Part shown: in pieces, positions 1 through 8,553 of the stretch | How positions within the stretch are numbered: position 1 is the stretch's first letter | How the letters are laid out: every line of letters starts with the position of its first letter | Source: Solibacillus sp040274725 | GTDB lineage: Bacteria; Bacillota; Bacilli; Bacillales_A; Planococcaceae | Assembly (NCBI GenBank): GCA_040274725.1 | Contig: JBEMAQ010000009.1 | Location: 1-64,000, forward strand | Length of the DNA stretch: 64,000 bases | Reading direction: 5' to 3' | Notes under the pieces: generated by a model | The model's input: the letters and a program-made list of their open reading frames with translations, nothing else | The model's database searches: none | What the model was told of the DNA's origin: nothing | Position numbers and translations under genes: made by a program

Positions 1-2
1 AA

Positions 3-92
3 AAGAACAAGCGTAACAATCCAGAGCGTCTTGAACTTAAAAAATATTGCTCTCGTGAGAAGAAATACACTACTCACCGTGAAACAAAGTAA
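3..92 (+). CDS. rpmG: 50S ribosomal protein L33 (C-terminal part)
   Basis: The window opens inside this gene; 29 codons and a TAA stop are visible. The residues (KNKRNNPERLELKKYCSREK, then a HRETK end) are those of the C-terminus of bacterial ribosomal protein L33, a small protein of the large subunit. Only the middle-to-end part is present, so start and total length cannot be judged. A strong terminator follows 14 bases after the stop. Confidence 0.9.
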   Translation, partial: KNKRNNPERLELKKYCSREKKYTTHRETK

Positions 93-105
93 TAATTGCT
101 CTATT

Positions 106-135
106 AGCCAAAGCCACTCGTGGTTTTGGCTTTTT
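106..135 (+). terminator. Intrinsic terminator of rpmG
   Basis: The hairpin AGCCAAAgCCAC / GTGGttTTGGCT is followed by a T run. It lies between rpmG and the next gene and uncouples them. Confidence 0.85.
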
Positions 136-158
136 ACATATTTGAAGGTAGGTGTAGT

Positions 159-758
159 ATGGACAAGCAACGAATGCGAGAACAAATGCGCGTGGTATTA
201 GCGAAACTTTCCTACGAGGATTATAAGGAGCGCTCAAAAGTGATTGGGCGAAAACTTTTGCAGGAGCCTTCTATTAGAGAAGGGAAAACGATTGCACTGA
301 CAATGTCGAATAGGCCAGAAGTTGATACGACAATGATCATCGAGGCATTGTGGCAGCTTGGAAAACAGGTGTGTATTCCGAAATGTAAGCCTGGGCGCGC
401 GATGGATTTTTACACGATCGACGGCTTTTTTCAAACGGAGCGCTCGAAAATGGCTATTTTAGAGCCGATTCCTGAACTAACAAAACTCGTCGCAAAAGAC
501 GAGCTCGACGTCATCATTGTACCTGGAATCGTTTTTGATACATGTGGTTATCGCATTGGTTTTGGCGGTGGCTATTATGATCGTTTTTTAGCAGGATACA
601 CGGGAAAAACAATTGCACTAGCGTTTGATGAGCAGGTTGTTTCGCTTGTCCCAATAGACCCGTACGATTTACCAGTAGAGCGAATAATAACCGATAAAAA
701 CACATACATTACAAAGATGAACGGAGGAAATATAGATGGCAATGAGCTCGATGCTTGA
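159..758 (+). CDS. yqgN: 5-formyltetrahydrofolate cyclo-ligase
   Basis: This enzyme makes 5,10-methenyltetrahydrofolate from 5-formyl-THF using ATP, in cytoplasmic one-carbon metabolism. The family signature is clear near residues 138-156, where a GYRIGFGGGYYDRFL stretch forms the ATP/folate site. Length (199 aa) is normal for the family. An open frame extends upstream to a GTG at 120, but that lies inside the rpmG terminator. The ATG at 159, preceded by a GGTAGG-like SD, is the better start. The next gene overlaps its 3' end, implying translational coupling. B. subtilis has yqgN close to yqgQ, matching this context. Confidence 0.92.
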   Translation: MDKQRMREQMRVVLAKLSYEDYKERSKVIGRKLLQEPSIREGKTIALTMSNRPEVDTTMIIEALWQLGKQVCIPKCKPGRAMDFYTIDGFFQTERSKMAILEPIPELTKLVAKDELDVIIVPGIVFDTCGYRIGFGGGYYDRFLAGYTGKTIALAFDEQVVSLVPIDPYDLPVERIITDKNTYITKMNGGNIDGNELDA

Positions 759-945
759 TATTATTTACTTATTAAAGCAATATGGCACATACATTTACAC
801 GTTAGACCGCATCGGGGATTTAGCGTTAATGGAAGATGAAATTAAGGAATTATATAAGGCAAATGTGTTAGATGGTAAGGATTTCCAAATGGCATTGCTT
901 GTTTTGCGTCAAGAAAAGCAAAGACTAGAAACAGGTAATCACTAA
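736..945 (+). CDS. yqgQ: YqgQ family protein (DUF910)
   Basis: A small (69 aa) cytoplasmic protein of unknown function. The sequence (YLLKQYGTYIYTLDRIGD... and a basic end) is typical of the YqgQ family, helical and very conserved in Bacillales. A good SD (ACGGAGG) lies inside the end of yqgN, and the gene overlaps it by 23 bases. In B. subtilis glcK (glucokinase) follows yqgQ; here it is absent and a sulfatase-type membrane enzyme follows. Confidence 0.88.
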   Translation: MAMSSMLDIIYLLKQYGTYIYTLDRIGDLALMEDEIKELYKANVLDGKDFQMALLVLRQEKQRLETGNH

Positions 946-1033
946 AAAAGTATAGTATAATAAGAGCTATCCTTTTGCGGATGACGTATTTCTCTGTGAA
1001 TATGAGGATATGATAACGATATAGTGAAGAGAA

Positions 1034-1066
1034 AGCAGTGGTTATTCCACTGTTTTTGCTTTTTTA
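1034..1066 (+). terminator. Intrinsic terminator after yqgQ
   Basis: CAGTGG-TTATT-CCACTG followed by TTTTTGCTTTTTT. It ends the yqgN-yqgQ transcript. The remaining 946-1237 sequence is AT-rich, presumably holds the promoter of the next gene, and shows no ORF. Confidence 0.85.
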
Positions 1067-1237
1067 ACAAGATGCTTTGAAACCTTTTTCATTAAAAAAC
1101 GTATTATGTAGAGGTACATTAACTACCGAAAAGGGACTGAGTAATATTTTTATTGCGTAACGAAACAAAAAGGATTAAGATATTCTTTGTTTCATTTAAA
1201 CAAGGATTATGAAAAGAAGTAGGAGAGGATGTTAGGA

Positions 1238-3142
1238 ATGAAGTCAATCAATTGGCCTAAACATTCGATTTTAGCGATTGCGATCCTCGCAACGTGGATT
1301 AAAACAGTCATTGTTTATAATACAAGCTTTGATATGGATATTGAAAATGCAATGCAGATGTTTATTTTAATCATTAATCCATTAAGCTTTTTATTATTTG
1401 TTTACGGCTTATCGCTATTTTTTAAATCAGAAAAAGCAACGAATCGCTATCTTGTAGGAATGAGCTTTTTCTTAGCGTTCATATTATACGGAAATGTCGC
1501 ATTTTATCGTTTCTATAATGATTTCATTACATTACCCGTATTATTCCAAACAAGTAATTTTGATGGTTTAGGTACATCAGCAGAAGAAATTATGTCAGTT
1601 ACAGATATTTTATATTTTGCAGATGTTATTTTAATTTTGTTAGCTATTAAGTTTTTACCGAAGCGCGCGGATTTATTTGCAGTGCGTAAAGATTCACGCA
1701 AGGCTTACTTTGTGATTGCAACAGCGATGTTGTTTTTAAACTTAGGCTTAGCAGAAACAGAGCGTCCACAGCTTTTAACACGTGCATTTGACCGTGAGCT
1801 ATTAGTCAAAAACATCGGGACATACAACTATCATTTATATGATATTTATGTACAATCAAAATCATCTGCACAGCGTGCGCTTGCCGATGGTAGTGAGCTT
1901 GTTGAGGTGAGCAACTACGTCCGTGCGAATCAAGCAGAGCCAAGTGCAGAAATGTTTGGCAAGTATGAAGGGCGCAACGTCATTGCGATTTCACTTGAAT
2001 CATTACAAAGCTTTGTTATTAATAACGAAATGAATGGTGAAGTTGTAACGCCATTTTTAAATTCATTAACAAAGGATAAAGATACGTATTATTTCAGTGA
2101 CTTTTATCACCAAACAGGGTTAGGTAAAACATCTGACTCGGAATTTATTTTTGAAAACTCATTATATGGTTTAGGTCGCGGTGCTGTATTCTTTACACAT
2201 GGCGGGAACACGTACAACTCATTTGCAGAGCGTTTAGGTGAAAATGGTTACTTCACAAACGTCATGCACGCGAACAATAAATCATTCTGGAACCGTGATA
2301 TGATTTATGATTCATTTAATATCCAAAAATTCTATGATGTCGAGTCATATACAGTAACGGAAGAAACATCTGTTAACTGGGGCTTAAAGGATGTTCCGTT
2401 CTTTGAGCAATCGGCAGCACATATGAAAGAAATGCCACAGCCGTTTTATAGTCGTTTAATCACATTAACAAATCACTTCCCATTCTATTTAGATCCGGAA
2501 GATATGCTAATTCCTGAGTATGATTCAAATTCAGGGACATTAAACCGTTATTTCCAAACGGTTCGTTATTTAGATGAATCGGTGAAAGAGTTCTTTGATG
2601 ATTTAAAAGAGCAGGGCGTTTATGACAATTCGATTATTGTCATGTATGGTGACCATTATGGTATATCAGAAAATCATAATAAGGCGATGGCGACGTATTT
2701 AGAAAAAGATGAAATCACGCCGTATGATACAGCGTTACTGCAATCTGTTCCATTATTCATCCATATTCCAGGCTCAAACGATGGACAAGAGATTGCCGAG
2801 GCGTCAGGTCAATTAGATTTACGTCCAACACTTTTACACTTACTTGGGATTGATACAACGAAGGATATGCAATTAGGCTCTGACTTGTTCTCTGAGGAGC
2901 ATGAGGATTTCGTTATTTTCCGTGATGGCCGCTTCATAACAGATGATTATGTGTATGCAAATGAAGTATGTTATGACCGTGAAACAGGCGAGGAAACGGA
3001 CGCGAATGCGAACGCATGTCAAACGTATATTGAACGCTCTGTACAGGAGCTAGAATACTCGGATAAAATTATTAACGGGGATTTATTACGCTTCTATGAT
3101 AACAATACAGGGGCGTTAATCGAGCAAGTTGTAACTGAATAA
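1238..3142 (+). CDS. yqgS: LTA synthase family protein (membrane sulfatase fold)
   Basis: The protein has about five N-terminal membrane helices (residues ~1-180) followed by an extracellular sulfatase/alkaline-phosphatase-fold domain. Members polymerise glycerol phosphate from phosphatidylglycerol or prime that reaction (LtaS, YfnI, YqgS, YvgJ in B. subtilis). The catalytic threonine motif GLGKTSDSEF is present, as are later metal-ligand motifs (WNRD and GDHYG). Length fits the family. The SD AGGAGAGG at 1221-1228 abuts the ATG at 1229, so the ATG at 1238 (9 nt away) is preferred. Position after yqgQ matches yqgS of B. subtilis, but LtaS versus YqgS function cannot be decided from sequence alone. 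Confidence 0.9.
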   Translation: MKSINWPKHSILAIAILATWIKTVIVYNTSFDMDIENAMQMFILIINPLSFLLFVYGLSLFFKSEKATNRYLVGMSFFLAFILYGNVAFYRFYNDFITLPVLFQTSNFDGLGTSAEEIMSVTDILYFADVILILLAIKFLPKRADLFAVRKDSRKAYFVIATAMLFLNLGLAETERPQLLTRAFDRELLVKNIGTYNYHLYDIYVQSKSSAQRALADGSELVEVSNYVRANQAEPSAEMFGKYEGRNVIAISLESLQSFVINNEMNGEVVTPFLNSLTKDKDTYYFSDFYHQTGLGKTSDSEFIFENSLYGLGRGAVFFTHGGNTYNSFAERLGENGYFTNVMHANNKSFWNRDMIYDSFNIQKFYDVESYTVTEETSVNWGLKDVPFFEQSAAHMKEMPQPFYSRLITLTNHFPFYLDPEDMLIPEYDSNSGTLNRYFQTVRYLDESVKEFFDDLKEQGVYDNSIIVMYGDHYGISENHNKAMATYLEKDEITPYDTALLQSVPLFIHIPGSNDGQEIAEASGQLDLRPTLLHLLGIDTTKDMQLGSDLFSEEHEDFVIFRDGRFITDDYVYANEVCYDRETGEETDANANACQTYIERSVQELEYSDKIINGDLLRFYDNNTGALIEQVVTE

Positions 3143-3150
3143 ATAATAGA

Positions 3151-3187
3151 CCGCGCTGCTAAGTGAATACTTTCAGTGCGGTTTTTA
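3151..3187 (+). terminator. Intrinsic terminator of yqgS
   Basis: The stem CCGCGCTG / CAGTGCGG (one G-U pair) is followed by TTTTTATTT directly after the yqgS stop. Confidence 0.75.
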
Positions 3188-3248
3188 TTTAGAGATAAGA
3201 AAGTATAAGTTTTGGCGATTTTCTTATGCCGGATCATTTGAGTGAAAA

Positions 3249-3282
3249 GAAAGCCCTGACATGATGTCAGGGCTTTCTTTTT
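3249..3282. terminator. Bidirectional terminator between convergent genes
   Basis: A perfect 12-bp stem GAAAGCCCTGAC / GTCAGGGCTTTC has T runs on both strands. It sits at the 3' end of the minus-strand DUF2759 gene and backs up the yqgS terminator. Confidence 0.85.
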
Positions 3283-3289
3283 GTGCAAA

Positions 3290-3469
3290 TTAGTGCATTT
3301 TCGGTGGGTAGCCAGCATTTAGAACGGTCATAATCACAAACCAGCCGAAAATAAGGGCTGTGACAAGATTAAAACCAACGCTTAATAAGTTTTTTTCTTT
3401 GATGGCTTGGAAAGTACCAATTGCAGCTAAAATAGCGATAAGACCAAAAATAACCATTAATAAGTTCAT
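3290..3469 (-). CDS. yqgW: DUF2759 small membrane protein (YqgW-like)
   Basis: A 59-aa protein with two hydrophobic segments (GLIAILAAIGTF and a second around ALIFGWFVIMTVL), ending in YPPKMH. It looks like the DUF2759 family, for which B. subtilis YqgW is the model. The open frame extends further upstream, but only the ATG at 3469 has a proper SD (AAAGGAG). Function is unknown. The yqgS-yqgW-yqgX-yqgY order matches B. subtilis. Confidence 0.82.
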   Translation of the reverse strand: MNLLMVIFGLIAILAAIGTFQAIKEKNLLSVGFNLVTALIFGWFVIMTVLNAGYPPKMH

Positions 3470-3635
3470 TAAACAGGCACTCCTTTCGACATCCAAAATA
3501 ATGTCTTTAAAAAAATATTCCTCCTTTATTGTAAAGCTTTGGCAATCTTTTGTCGAGGATAAAAAGTGACGTTTATTTGAACGAATCCATGACGAAACGG
3601 AGGGAAAACGGTATAATAGCAAACGAGGTGATCAC

Positions 3636-4274
3636 ATGTTGAACATAAGAAGCTACAGTCTCGGCCCAGTGCAGACGAACTGTTATATTGTGAGTAATAA
3701 AGCAAAAGAATGTATTATTTTCGATCCAGGTGAAGAGGCAGGGCGACTGATGAAGGAAATTCGCGCGAATGGCTTAAAGCTACAAGCAATTTTATTAACG
3801 CACACGCATTTCGATCACATTGGTGCAGTGGACGCGCTGCGTGAGGCATTTTCCGTTCCGTTATACGTGCATGAACAGGAAGTGAGCTGGTTAGCCGACC
3901 CACTTAAAAATGGCTCAGGAAAATATGCGGAGCTGCCAAATTACGTAGTCGCAGCACCAGAGCATGTACTAAACAAAGAGGGAGAGCTAACAGTAGGCTC
4001 CTTTACATTTACAGTGGCACACACACCGGGTCACTCACCAGGTAGTGTGTCGTTTATTTTTGCAGATGAAGGATTCGCGATTGTTGGCGATACATTATTT
4101 GAGCGTAGTGTTGGGCGCACGGATTTAATCGGTGGCTCAACAAAAGTGCTGTTAAAATCGATTCATGATAAATTACTCAGCTTACCAGAGGATACGATTA
4201 TTTATCCGGGGCATGGCCATTATACAACGCCAGCTGCCGAGATGGATGCCAATCCATTTTTAAATGGATTTTAG
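3636..4274 (+). CDS. yqgX: Metallo-beta-lactamase-fold hydrolase (glyoxalase II-like)
   Basis: A cytoplasmic metal-dependent hydrolase, probably acting on thioesters such as S-acyl glutathione or bacillithiol analogues. The metal-binding motif THTHFDHIG is visible near residue 55, a second-site histidine in HTPGHSPGSV near residue 130, and the terminal ligand in YPGHGHYT near 193. At 212 aa it is the length of the short YqgX group rather than full glyoxalase II (~250 aa). Start: ATG 3636 behind GAGGTGAT. The substrate is not known. Confidence 0.88.
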   Translation: MLNIRSYSLGPVQTNCYIVSNKAKECIIFDPGEEAGRLMKEIRANGLKLQAILLTHTHFDHIGAVDALREAFSVPLYVHEQEVSWLADPLKNGSGKYAELPNYVVAAPEHVLNKEGELTVGSFTFTVAHTPGHSPGSVSFIFADEGFAIVGDTLFERSVGRTDLIGGSTKVLLKSIHDKLLSLPEDTIIYPGHGHYTTPAAEMDANPFLNGF

Positions 4275-4278
4275 AACA

Positions 4279-4309
4279 GAAAGCCCAGTGCAGATTGCAC
4301 TGGGCTTTT
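4279..4309. terminator. Bidirectional terminator
   Basis: AAAGCCCAGTGC-AGATT-GCACTGGGCTTTT lies between the convergent yqgX and lipoprotein genes. Confidence 0.88.
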
Positions 4310-4311
4310 CG

Positions 4312-4770
4312 CTATTTTCGAAGGGTGAATTCTTTTTTTACGCCATCTGTAAATTCAATATCAATCTCAAATTCGACATAGTTATCGGGTAAATTAAATC
4401 CTTGCAGTACTTGCTGGGCAATCTCTTCATCTGGTGTTGCGGATGTAAACGTAAAGCTTTTAAAAATAGGCTCTAGTTTCGTATAAGCAGCATCCCCGTT
4501 TAATACTTCATTTGTTAAATCATCCTCAATTTTTGCTTCAACACCAGAAGGCTCATTTTCATATTCCGCATCAAAGCTTTTCTGTCCATCATAGCTAACA
4601 TCCACATTAAATTTTGTGAAGTTAAATAATTCGTTTGTGGAAGTTGTTTCGGTAGACGCATTATTTTGCTCTGTCGGCGCATTGTCCGGTACATTTGTTA
4701 CTTCATCGCTTGAACAAGCGGCGAGTAAGAGGAAACTGAGTGAAGTTGTTAAAAGAAAATATTTTTTCAT
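4312..4770 (-). CDS. YusW-like lipoprotein
   Basis: The N-terminal signal peptide ends in a lipobox (LLLAAC, Cys ~19), so the protein is probably lipid-anchored on the outer face of the membrane. A low-complexity Thr/Asn/Ser linker (residues ~20-45) precedes a ~100-aa domain (FNVDVSYDGQKSFDAEYEN ... GVKKEFTLRK) resembling the YusW-like family. Function is unknown. The SD before ATG 4770 is AAGGAGA. It is a single gene flanked by terminators. Confidence 0.78.
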   Translation of the reverse strand: MKKYFLLTTSLSFLLLAACSSDEVTNVPDNAPTEQNNASTETTSTNELFNFTKFNVDVSYDGQKSFDAEYENEPSGVEAKIEDDLTNEVLNGDAAYTKLEPIFKSFTFTSATPDEEIAQQVLQGFNLPDNYVEFEIDIEFTDGVKKEFTLRK

Positions 4771-4826
4771 TGTATCATTCTCCTTTCTATCTACTTAGCA
4801 TTACCCGCCTCAAAGGAAAATAATCA

Positions 4827-4857
4827 AAAAAAAACCGACTAGCGAGAAGCTAGCCGG
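4827..4857 (-). terminator. Terminator of the DUF2626 gene
   Basis: CCGaCTAGC-GAGAA-GCTAGcCGG on the plus strand is preceded by a run of A residues, which is a U run for the leftward transcript. Confidence 0.75.
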
Positions 4858-4865
4858 CTGTGCGA

Positions 4866-5108
4866 TTAATGTCCGCCACCAGGTACGTGCATGAATGTGG
4901 TATAGTACGTAAATCCTGCAAAGAATATTGTTAAGTATGCGCCGAAAATGTACATGTACATGCGTTCTGAAAGATGTAAAAATCCTAATAATAAAAATAA
5001 CCCTGTATTACCTACGAATAATAGCGAAACCTCGATCATCCCACCGATATAAAATAAAACGGCGAAAATAGCTGTCCAGAATGCCATAACTTTATACATA
5101 TTGCTCAT
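4866..5108 (-). CDS. yqgY: DUF2626 membrane protein (YqgY)
   Basis: An 80-aa protein with three hydrophobic segments (starting MSNMYKVMAFW, then NTGLFLLLGFLH and a YIFGAYLTIFFAG segment) and a PGGGH tail. This matches the DUF2626 family, for which YqgY is the B. subtilis member. The longer frame to 5147 lacks a good SD; ATG 5108 has AGGAGGGA seven bases upstream. Function is unknown. Confidence 0.83.
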   Translation of the reverse strand: MSNMYKVMAFWTAIFAVLFYIGGMIEVSLLFVGNTGLFLLLGFLHLSERMYMYIFGAYLTIFFAGFTYYTTFMHVPGGGH

Positions 5109-5227
5109 GAATGTCCCTCCTTTACTGATGCAAAAATATTCTCTCAATTATTATAATGCATAATTCTGTAAAAAGTAAACTGCAACTTCAGGTTAAGTTG
5201 TGACAAACAAGTGGAAATTCGGCGTTT

Positions 5228-5932
5228 TTATTTTGGTGCCTTTATTTCATAATTGCAAAATTCACAATTATGAGTCATGCTGTCCACTTGAACAAATTCT
5301 GTTGCCTGAAATAAGCTGTCAACTTGACCGCGTAAATACGATTCATGTAGCGCACAGGCGATGTCATTGTATTTTAGCTGCTTTTGAAATGGGCAATTAA
5401 AAATAGAGAAGGTGATTTTATTGAACGTATCTTCCTGTACGACATTTGCTACGTAGCCAATAAGCGTGGCACTTTTTGAGAGCAGTGATACCTTTTCATC
5501 AAATGATAATAGACGCCCACGCCCTTCCTTTAGCAGCAATGCCTCCATCATTTTTTGACCGTCTGTAAAGCTAATCGCGGCTGCCTTTTCACGTGCCTCC
5601 TCGCCGAGTGTCTCAACAAGCTGCAAAAGCCAATTCAGCATAAGTGGTTCCTCGCGTTTTGGAAAGGACAGTGTTACACCATCGTCCGTTGTTTTATAAA
5701 CACGTCCTGGGCGCCCCCCCTTGCCTGTCTTCATATATTCAGCACTAATGACATCGATTTCGGAAAGCTTTGTTAAATGCAGACGTGCGACATTTGGGTG
5801 AATGCTAAATTGGTCGGCAATTTCCTGGACGCTAAATGCACGCTTTTGCTTCAGCATAAATTCGTAAATTAAAAAGCGTGTTTCATCGGCCATGGTACTT
5901 GATATTTTTAGTGGATGGAGCATGGTCTTCAC
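5228..5932 (-). CDS. HTH transcriptional regulator with C-terminal Cys cluster
   Basis: A 234-aa cytoplasmic regulator. Residues ~8-85 form a winged HTH of the ArsR/DeoR/SufR type (EIADQFSIHPNVARLHLTKL, followed by the wing GKGGRPGRVYK). The C-terminal half holds four cysteines in a C-x12-C-x29-C-x2-C pattern (FNCPF, IACAL, HNCEFC). SufR-like regulators use a comparable cysteine set, beginning C-x12-C, to hold an Fe-S cluster, so a redox- or iron-sensing role is plausible but inferred. The gene diverges from comGA; Bacillus genomes often carry a similar regulator here. Confidence 0.75.
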   Translation of the reverse strand: MKTMLHPLKISSTMADETRFLIYEFMLKQKRAFSVQEIADQFSIHPNVARLHLTKLSEIDVISAEYMKTGKGGRPGRVYKTTDDGVTLSFPKREEPLMLNWLLQLVETLGEEAREKAAAISFTDGQKMMEALLLKEGRGRLLSFDEKVSLLSKSATLIGYVANVVQEDTFNKITFSIFNCPFQKQLKYNDIACALHESYLRGQVDSLFQATEFVQVDSMTHNCEFCNYEIKAPK

Positions 5933-6074
5933 CTCATTTTCTATGATACTAGCAGAATCGCTTCAATCAGCGAAACAAGCAGCTAGTGGGCTACTTGCTG
6001 AAATCCATATGAAACATTCATTCTCAACTATATTTTACATGATTTACGCCGAAAAGCCTAAACGAAAAATAGCC

Positions 6075-6087
6075 AAAAAGAAATTTT
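6075..6087 (+). promoter_or_regulatory. Possible ComK box and promoter upstream of comGA
   Basis: AAAA-N5-TTTT (AAAAAGAAATTTT) is one AT-box of a ComK site. A -10-like TATAAT lies at 6123-6128, about 50 bases before the comGA start. The second AT-box needed for a full K-box is not convincing, so this is tentative. Confidence 0.35.
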
Positions 6088-6179
6088 GCCACATTCACTT
6101 TCAATCATGAGTCACGGTGCTTTATAATCACCTTCAAGATAGCGTTCGAGCGATAACTTTAACAAAGGGAGGTTACACG

Positions 6180-7187
6180 ATGGAAATGGAATCTATTATT
6201 GAGTCAAAAAGCGAGCAGCTTTTATTGAGGGCGCATCATTTTGGTGCAGCGGATATACATTTAATGCCGCAGGAGCATCAGTATAGCGTTTGCTTTCGGA
6301 AATATGGGCAGTTAATTCCAGCAGGCGACATGACGGATGACATTGCACAGCGACTTATTTCATACTTTAAATACTTATCCTCACTAGATATTGGAGAAAA
6401 GCGCAAACCTCAAAGTGGGGCATTTGCGCAAGTTTTAGAAGAAATCCCTTATGCATTTCGTGTGTCGACTTTACCGTCTTCTTATTCAAAGGAAAGCGTG
6501 GCAATCCGGCTCTTACGTCAAAATTATGCCAGGTCGCTACAAGAGCTTTGCTATAAACCTGCGCAAGCAGAAGTATTAACCACGTTTATGGAAACACGTC
6601 AAGGATTATTATTATTTTGTGGTGCAACAGGCTCGGGAAAAACAACGACACTTTATTCATTACTTCGTCACGGAGGTACGGCACTTTCTCGCCACGTTAT
6701 TTCATTAGAAGATCCAGTAGAAAGTAACCAAGAGCATATTTTGCAAATTCAAGTGAATGAGCGCGCCGGGATTACGTATGCCAGCGGATTAAAGGCCATT
6801 TTACGTCATTCCCCAGATATTATTATGATTGGTGAGATTCGCGACCACGCAACGGCACATATTGCGCTGGAGGCTGCACTGACAGGTCATTTAGTCGTGG
6901 CTACAATCCACGCAAAAGATGCAGTGAACTGTTTATATCGGTTAGTCGACTTTGGTTTATCGATTGATGAGCTACGCCAAGTACTACTCGCAGTTGCCTC
7001 TCAAATTCTTGTGGAAGTAGCAGAGGATGAGCGCAAGGCGTTATTTGAATTATTAGCAGGGGCACAATTAAAAGAGGCGCTACAAGCGATCGGGCATAAC
7101 AAGTCTTTCGAGCTTCCTCTAGCTGCAACATTGCAGGGGCAATTAACGCAGCTGAAAGTAGGTCATTATGTCCATCGTAGCTCTTAA
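6180..7187 (+). CDS. comGA: Competence ATPase ComGA
   Basis: The cytoplasmic traffic ATPase that powers assembly of the competence pseudopilus for DNA uptake; PilB/GspE family. Walker A is GATGSGKTTT (~residue 152). The Asp box and Walker B region is ISLEDPVE then DIIMIGEIRD, and the conserved HIALEAALTGH segment follows. Length 335 aa is close to other Gram-positive ComGA proteins. ATG 6180 has the SD GGGAGG; the upstream extension to 6117 is not needed. First gene of a seven-gene operon with overlapping ends. Confidence 0.96.
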   Translation: MEMESIIESKSEQLLLRAHHFGAADIHLMPQEHQYSVCFRKYGQLIPAGDMTDDIAQRLISYFKYLSSLDIGEKRKPQSGAFAQVLEEIPYAFRVSTLPSSYSKESVAIRLLRQNYARSLQELCYKPAQAEVLTTFMETRQGLLLFCGATGSGKTTTLYSLLRHGGTALSRHVISLEDPVESNQEHILQIQVNERAGITYASGLKAILRHSPDIIMIGEIRDHATAHIALEAALTGHLVVATIHAKDAVNCLYRLVDFGLSIDELRQVLLAVASQILVEVAEDERKALFELLAGAQLKEALQAIGHNKSFELPLAATLQGQLTQLKVGHYVHRSS

Positions 7188-8235
7188 AAAAGTACAGCAG
7201 TTAGCAGAGCGTCAGCAACTGAAGGTGAAGCAGTTACCGGATTTTTTGGAGCGTATGAGTAAATTGCTAGCGGAGGGCTACACATTTTCACACTGTATTT
7301 CGATGCTCTTGCCGTATCATGTCAAACACTATGAGCAAATTGAAGAGCATGTCCAAATGATTTTAAAGGATGGTGGCGGGCCTGAGCGCATTATGGAGCT
7401 ATTTGGCGTCGAGCAGCAATATTTAGTTGCGATTAAACTATCAGAGTATACAGGGGATTTAAGTGGGATACTTACACGAATTGCCGAACAAATTCAGTTT
7501 CAAGCCGAAACGAAGAAGAAATTAGTTAAGGTACTTACGTATCCCGTGCTGTTATTTGTATTTTTAATCGGATTATTTATCGCATTCCGTCTGTATTTTT
7601 TACCGAATATGTCAACGATGGTGTCGTCACGTGCGCAAGGAGCAGAAACTTCAAGTATGCAGTGGGCGACATTTTTTTTGCATATGCCCGATTATTTTAT
7701 TGGGCTTGGCTGTATAAGTGTCGTATTGGTAGGTACTTTTTATCGGTATATTCAGAAGAAGCGTGTGGACTTGCAACTGTCGATTTTATTTAAAATTCCG
7801 TTATTTGGCCATTTTTGGCGTTTAGTATTAACGCGCCAGTTTGCGCGCAATTTAGGTGACTTACTCATAACCGGATTTTCGTTACAGCAGGCATTAGAAT
7901 ATTTAAAAAACCAAAATTATCAAAAGCAACTGGCGTATGTGGCAGAGTGCATCAGTCAGCGTATTATTTACGGAGAGAGCTTACAGGCCACCATTCGACT
8001 GCTCGGTTATTTTTATCCACGCTTTGAGCAATTTGTAGCGCACGGTGAGGCAAATGGTCTTTTAGGGCGAGAGTTAATTTTATATAGTGAGCTGTTAGAT
8101 ACGCGTCTGCAAAGTATTGTACAAATTTTATTGACGGTCGTGCAACCACTCATGTTTGCTGTAATTGCAGCTTGTGTCGTCGCAGCGTATTTAAGCATTT
8201 TAATTCCAATGTACAACTTACTTGAATTTGTTTAG
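7168..8235 (+). CDS. comGB: Competence pseudopilus membrane protein ComGB
   Basis: A polytopic membrane protein of the GspF/PilC family, platform for pseudopilus assembly. The two repeated GspF domains (~residues 22-145 and ~215-340) each contain the GxS/T...LL motif (LLAEGYTFSHCISML; LLITGFSLQQALEYL). Hydrophobic helices sit near 128-148, 170-190 and at the C-terminus (VIAACVVAAYLSIL). The gene overlaps comGA by 20 bases. Confidence 0.94.
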   Translation: MSIVALKKVQQLAERQQLKVKQLPDFLERMSKLLAEGYTFSHCISMLLPYHVKHYEQIEEHVQMILKDGGGPERIMELFGVEQQYLVAIKLSEYTGDLSGILTRIAEQIQFQAETKKKLVKVLTYPVLLFVFLIGLFIAFRLYFLPNMSTMVSSRAQGAETSSMQWATFFLHMPDYFIGLGCISVVLVGTFYRYIQKKRVDLQLSILFKIPLFGHFWRLVLTRQFARNLGDLLITGFSLQQALEYLKNQNYQKQLAYVAECISQRIIYGESLQATIRLLGYFYPRFEQFVAHGEANGLLGRELILYSELLDTRLQSIVQILLTVVQPLMFAVIAACVVAAYLSILIPMYNLLEFV

Positions 8236-8247
8236 GGGGAGATTGAA

Positions 8248-8553
8248 TTGAAAAATGAGCGGGGATTTACGTTAATTGAGATGCTGGTTGTGTTGTTGAT
8301 TATTTCAGTTCTAATTTTGGTAACAATTCCAAATGTGACGAAGCATTCTGAAATGATTGATGATAAAGGGTGTGAGGTATATCTGCAAATGCTCCGTGGC
8401 CAAATGGAAACGTATAAAATTGAGAAAAATAAATATCCAACTATATTGGAATTACAAACAGAATATTTCGGGGGAAAAGAGATAAAATGTCCGAATAATA
8501 AAGAAGTAGAAATTAAAGATGGGGAAGTGATTGAAAAGGGTAGCACTAGTTAG
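8248..8553 (+). CDS. comGC: Major pseudopilin ComGC
   Basis: A 101-aa prepilin. The short basic leader KNERG is followed by the prepilin peptidase site and helix FTLIEMLVVLLIISVLILV. Mature ComGC forms the shaft of the transformation pilus. Start is TTG 8248 behind GGGGGAGA; no ATG is available before the cleavage site. It overlaps the possible TTG start of comGD. Confidence 0.94.
   Translation: MKNERGFTLIEMLVVLLIISVLILVTIPNVTKHSEMIDDKGCEVYLQMLRGQMETYKIEKNKYPTILELQTEYFGGKEIKCPNNKEVEIKDGEVIEKGSTS

Noticed and set aside
6086..6128. TTGCCA...TATAAT as a comGA sigma-A promoter
   Set aside because: The two hexamers are 31 bases apart, too far for one promoter; only the -10 and the AT-box are kept as weak evidence.
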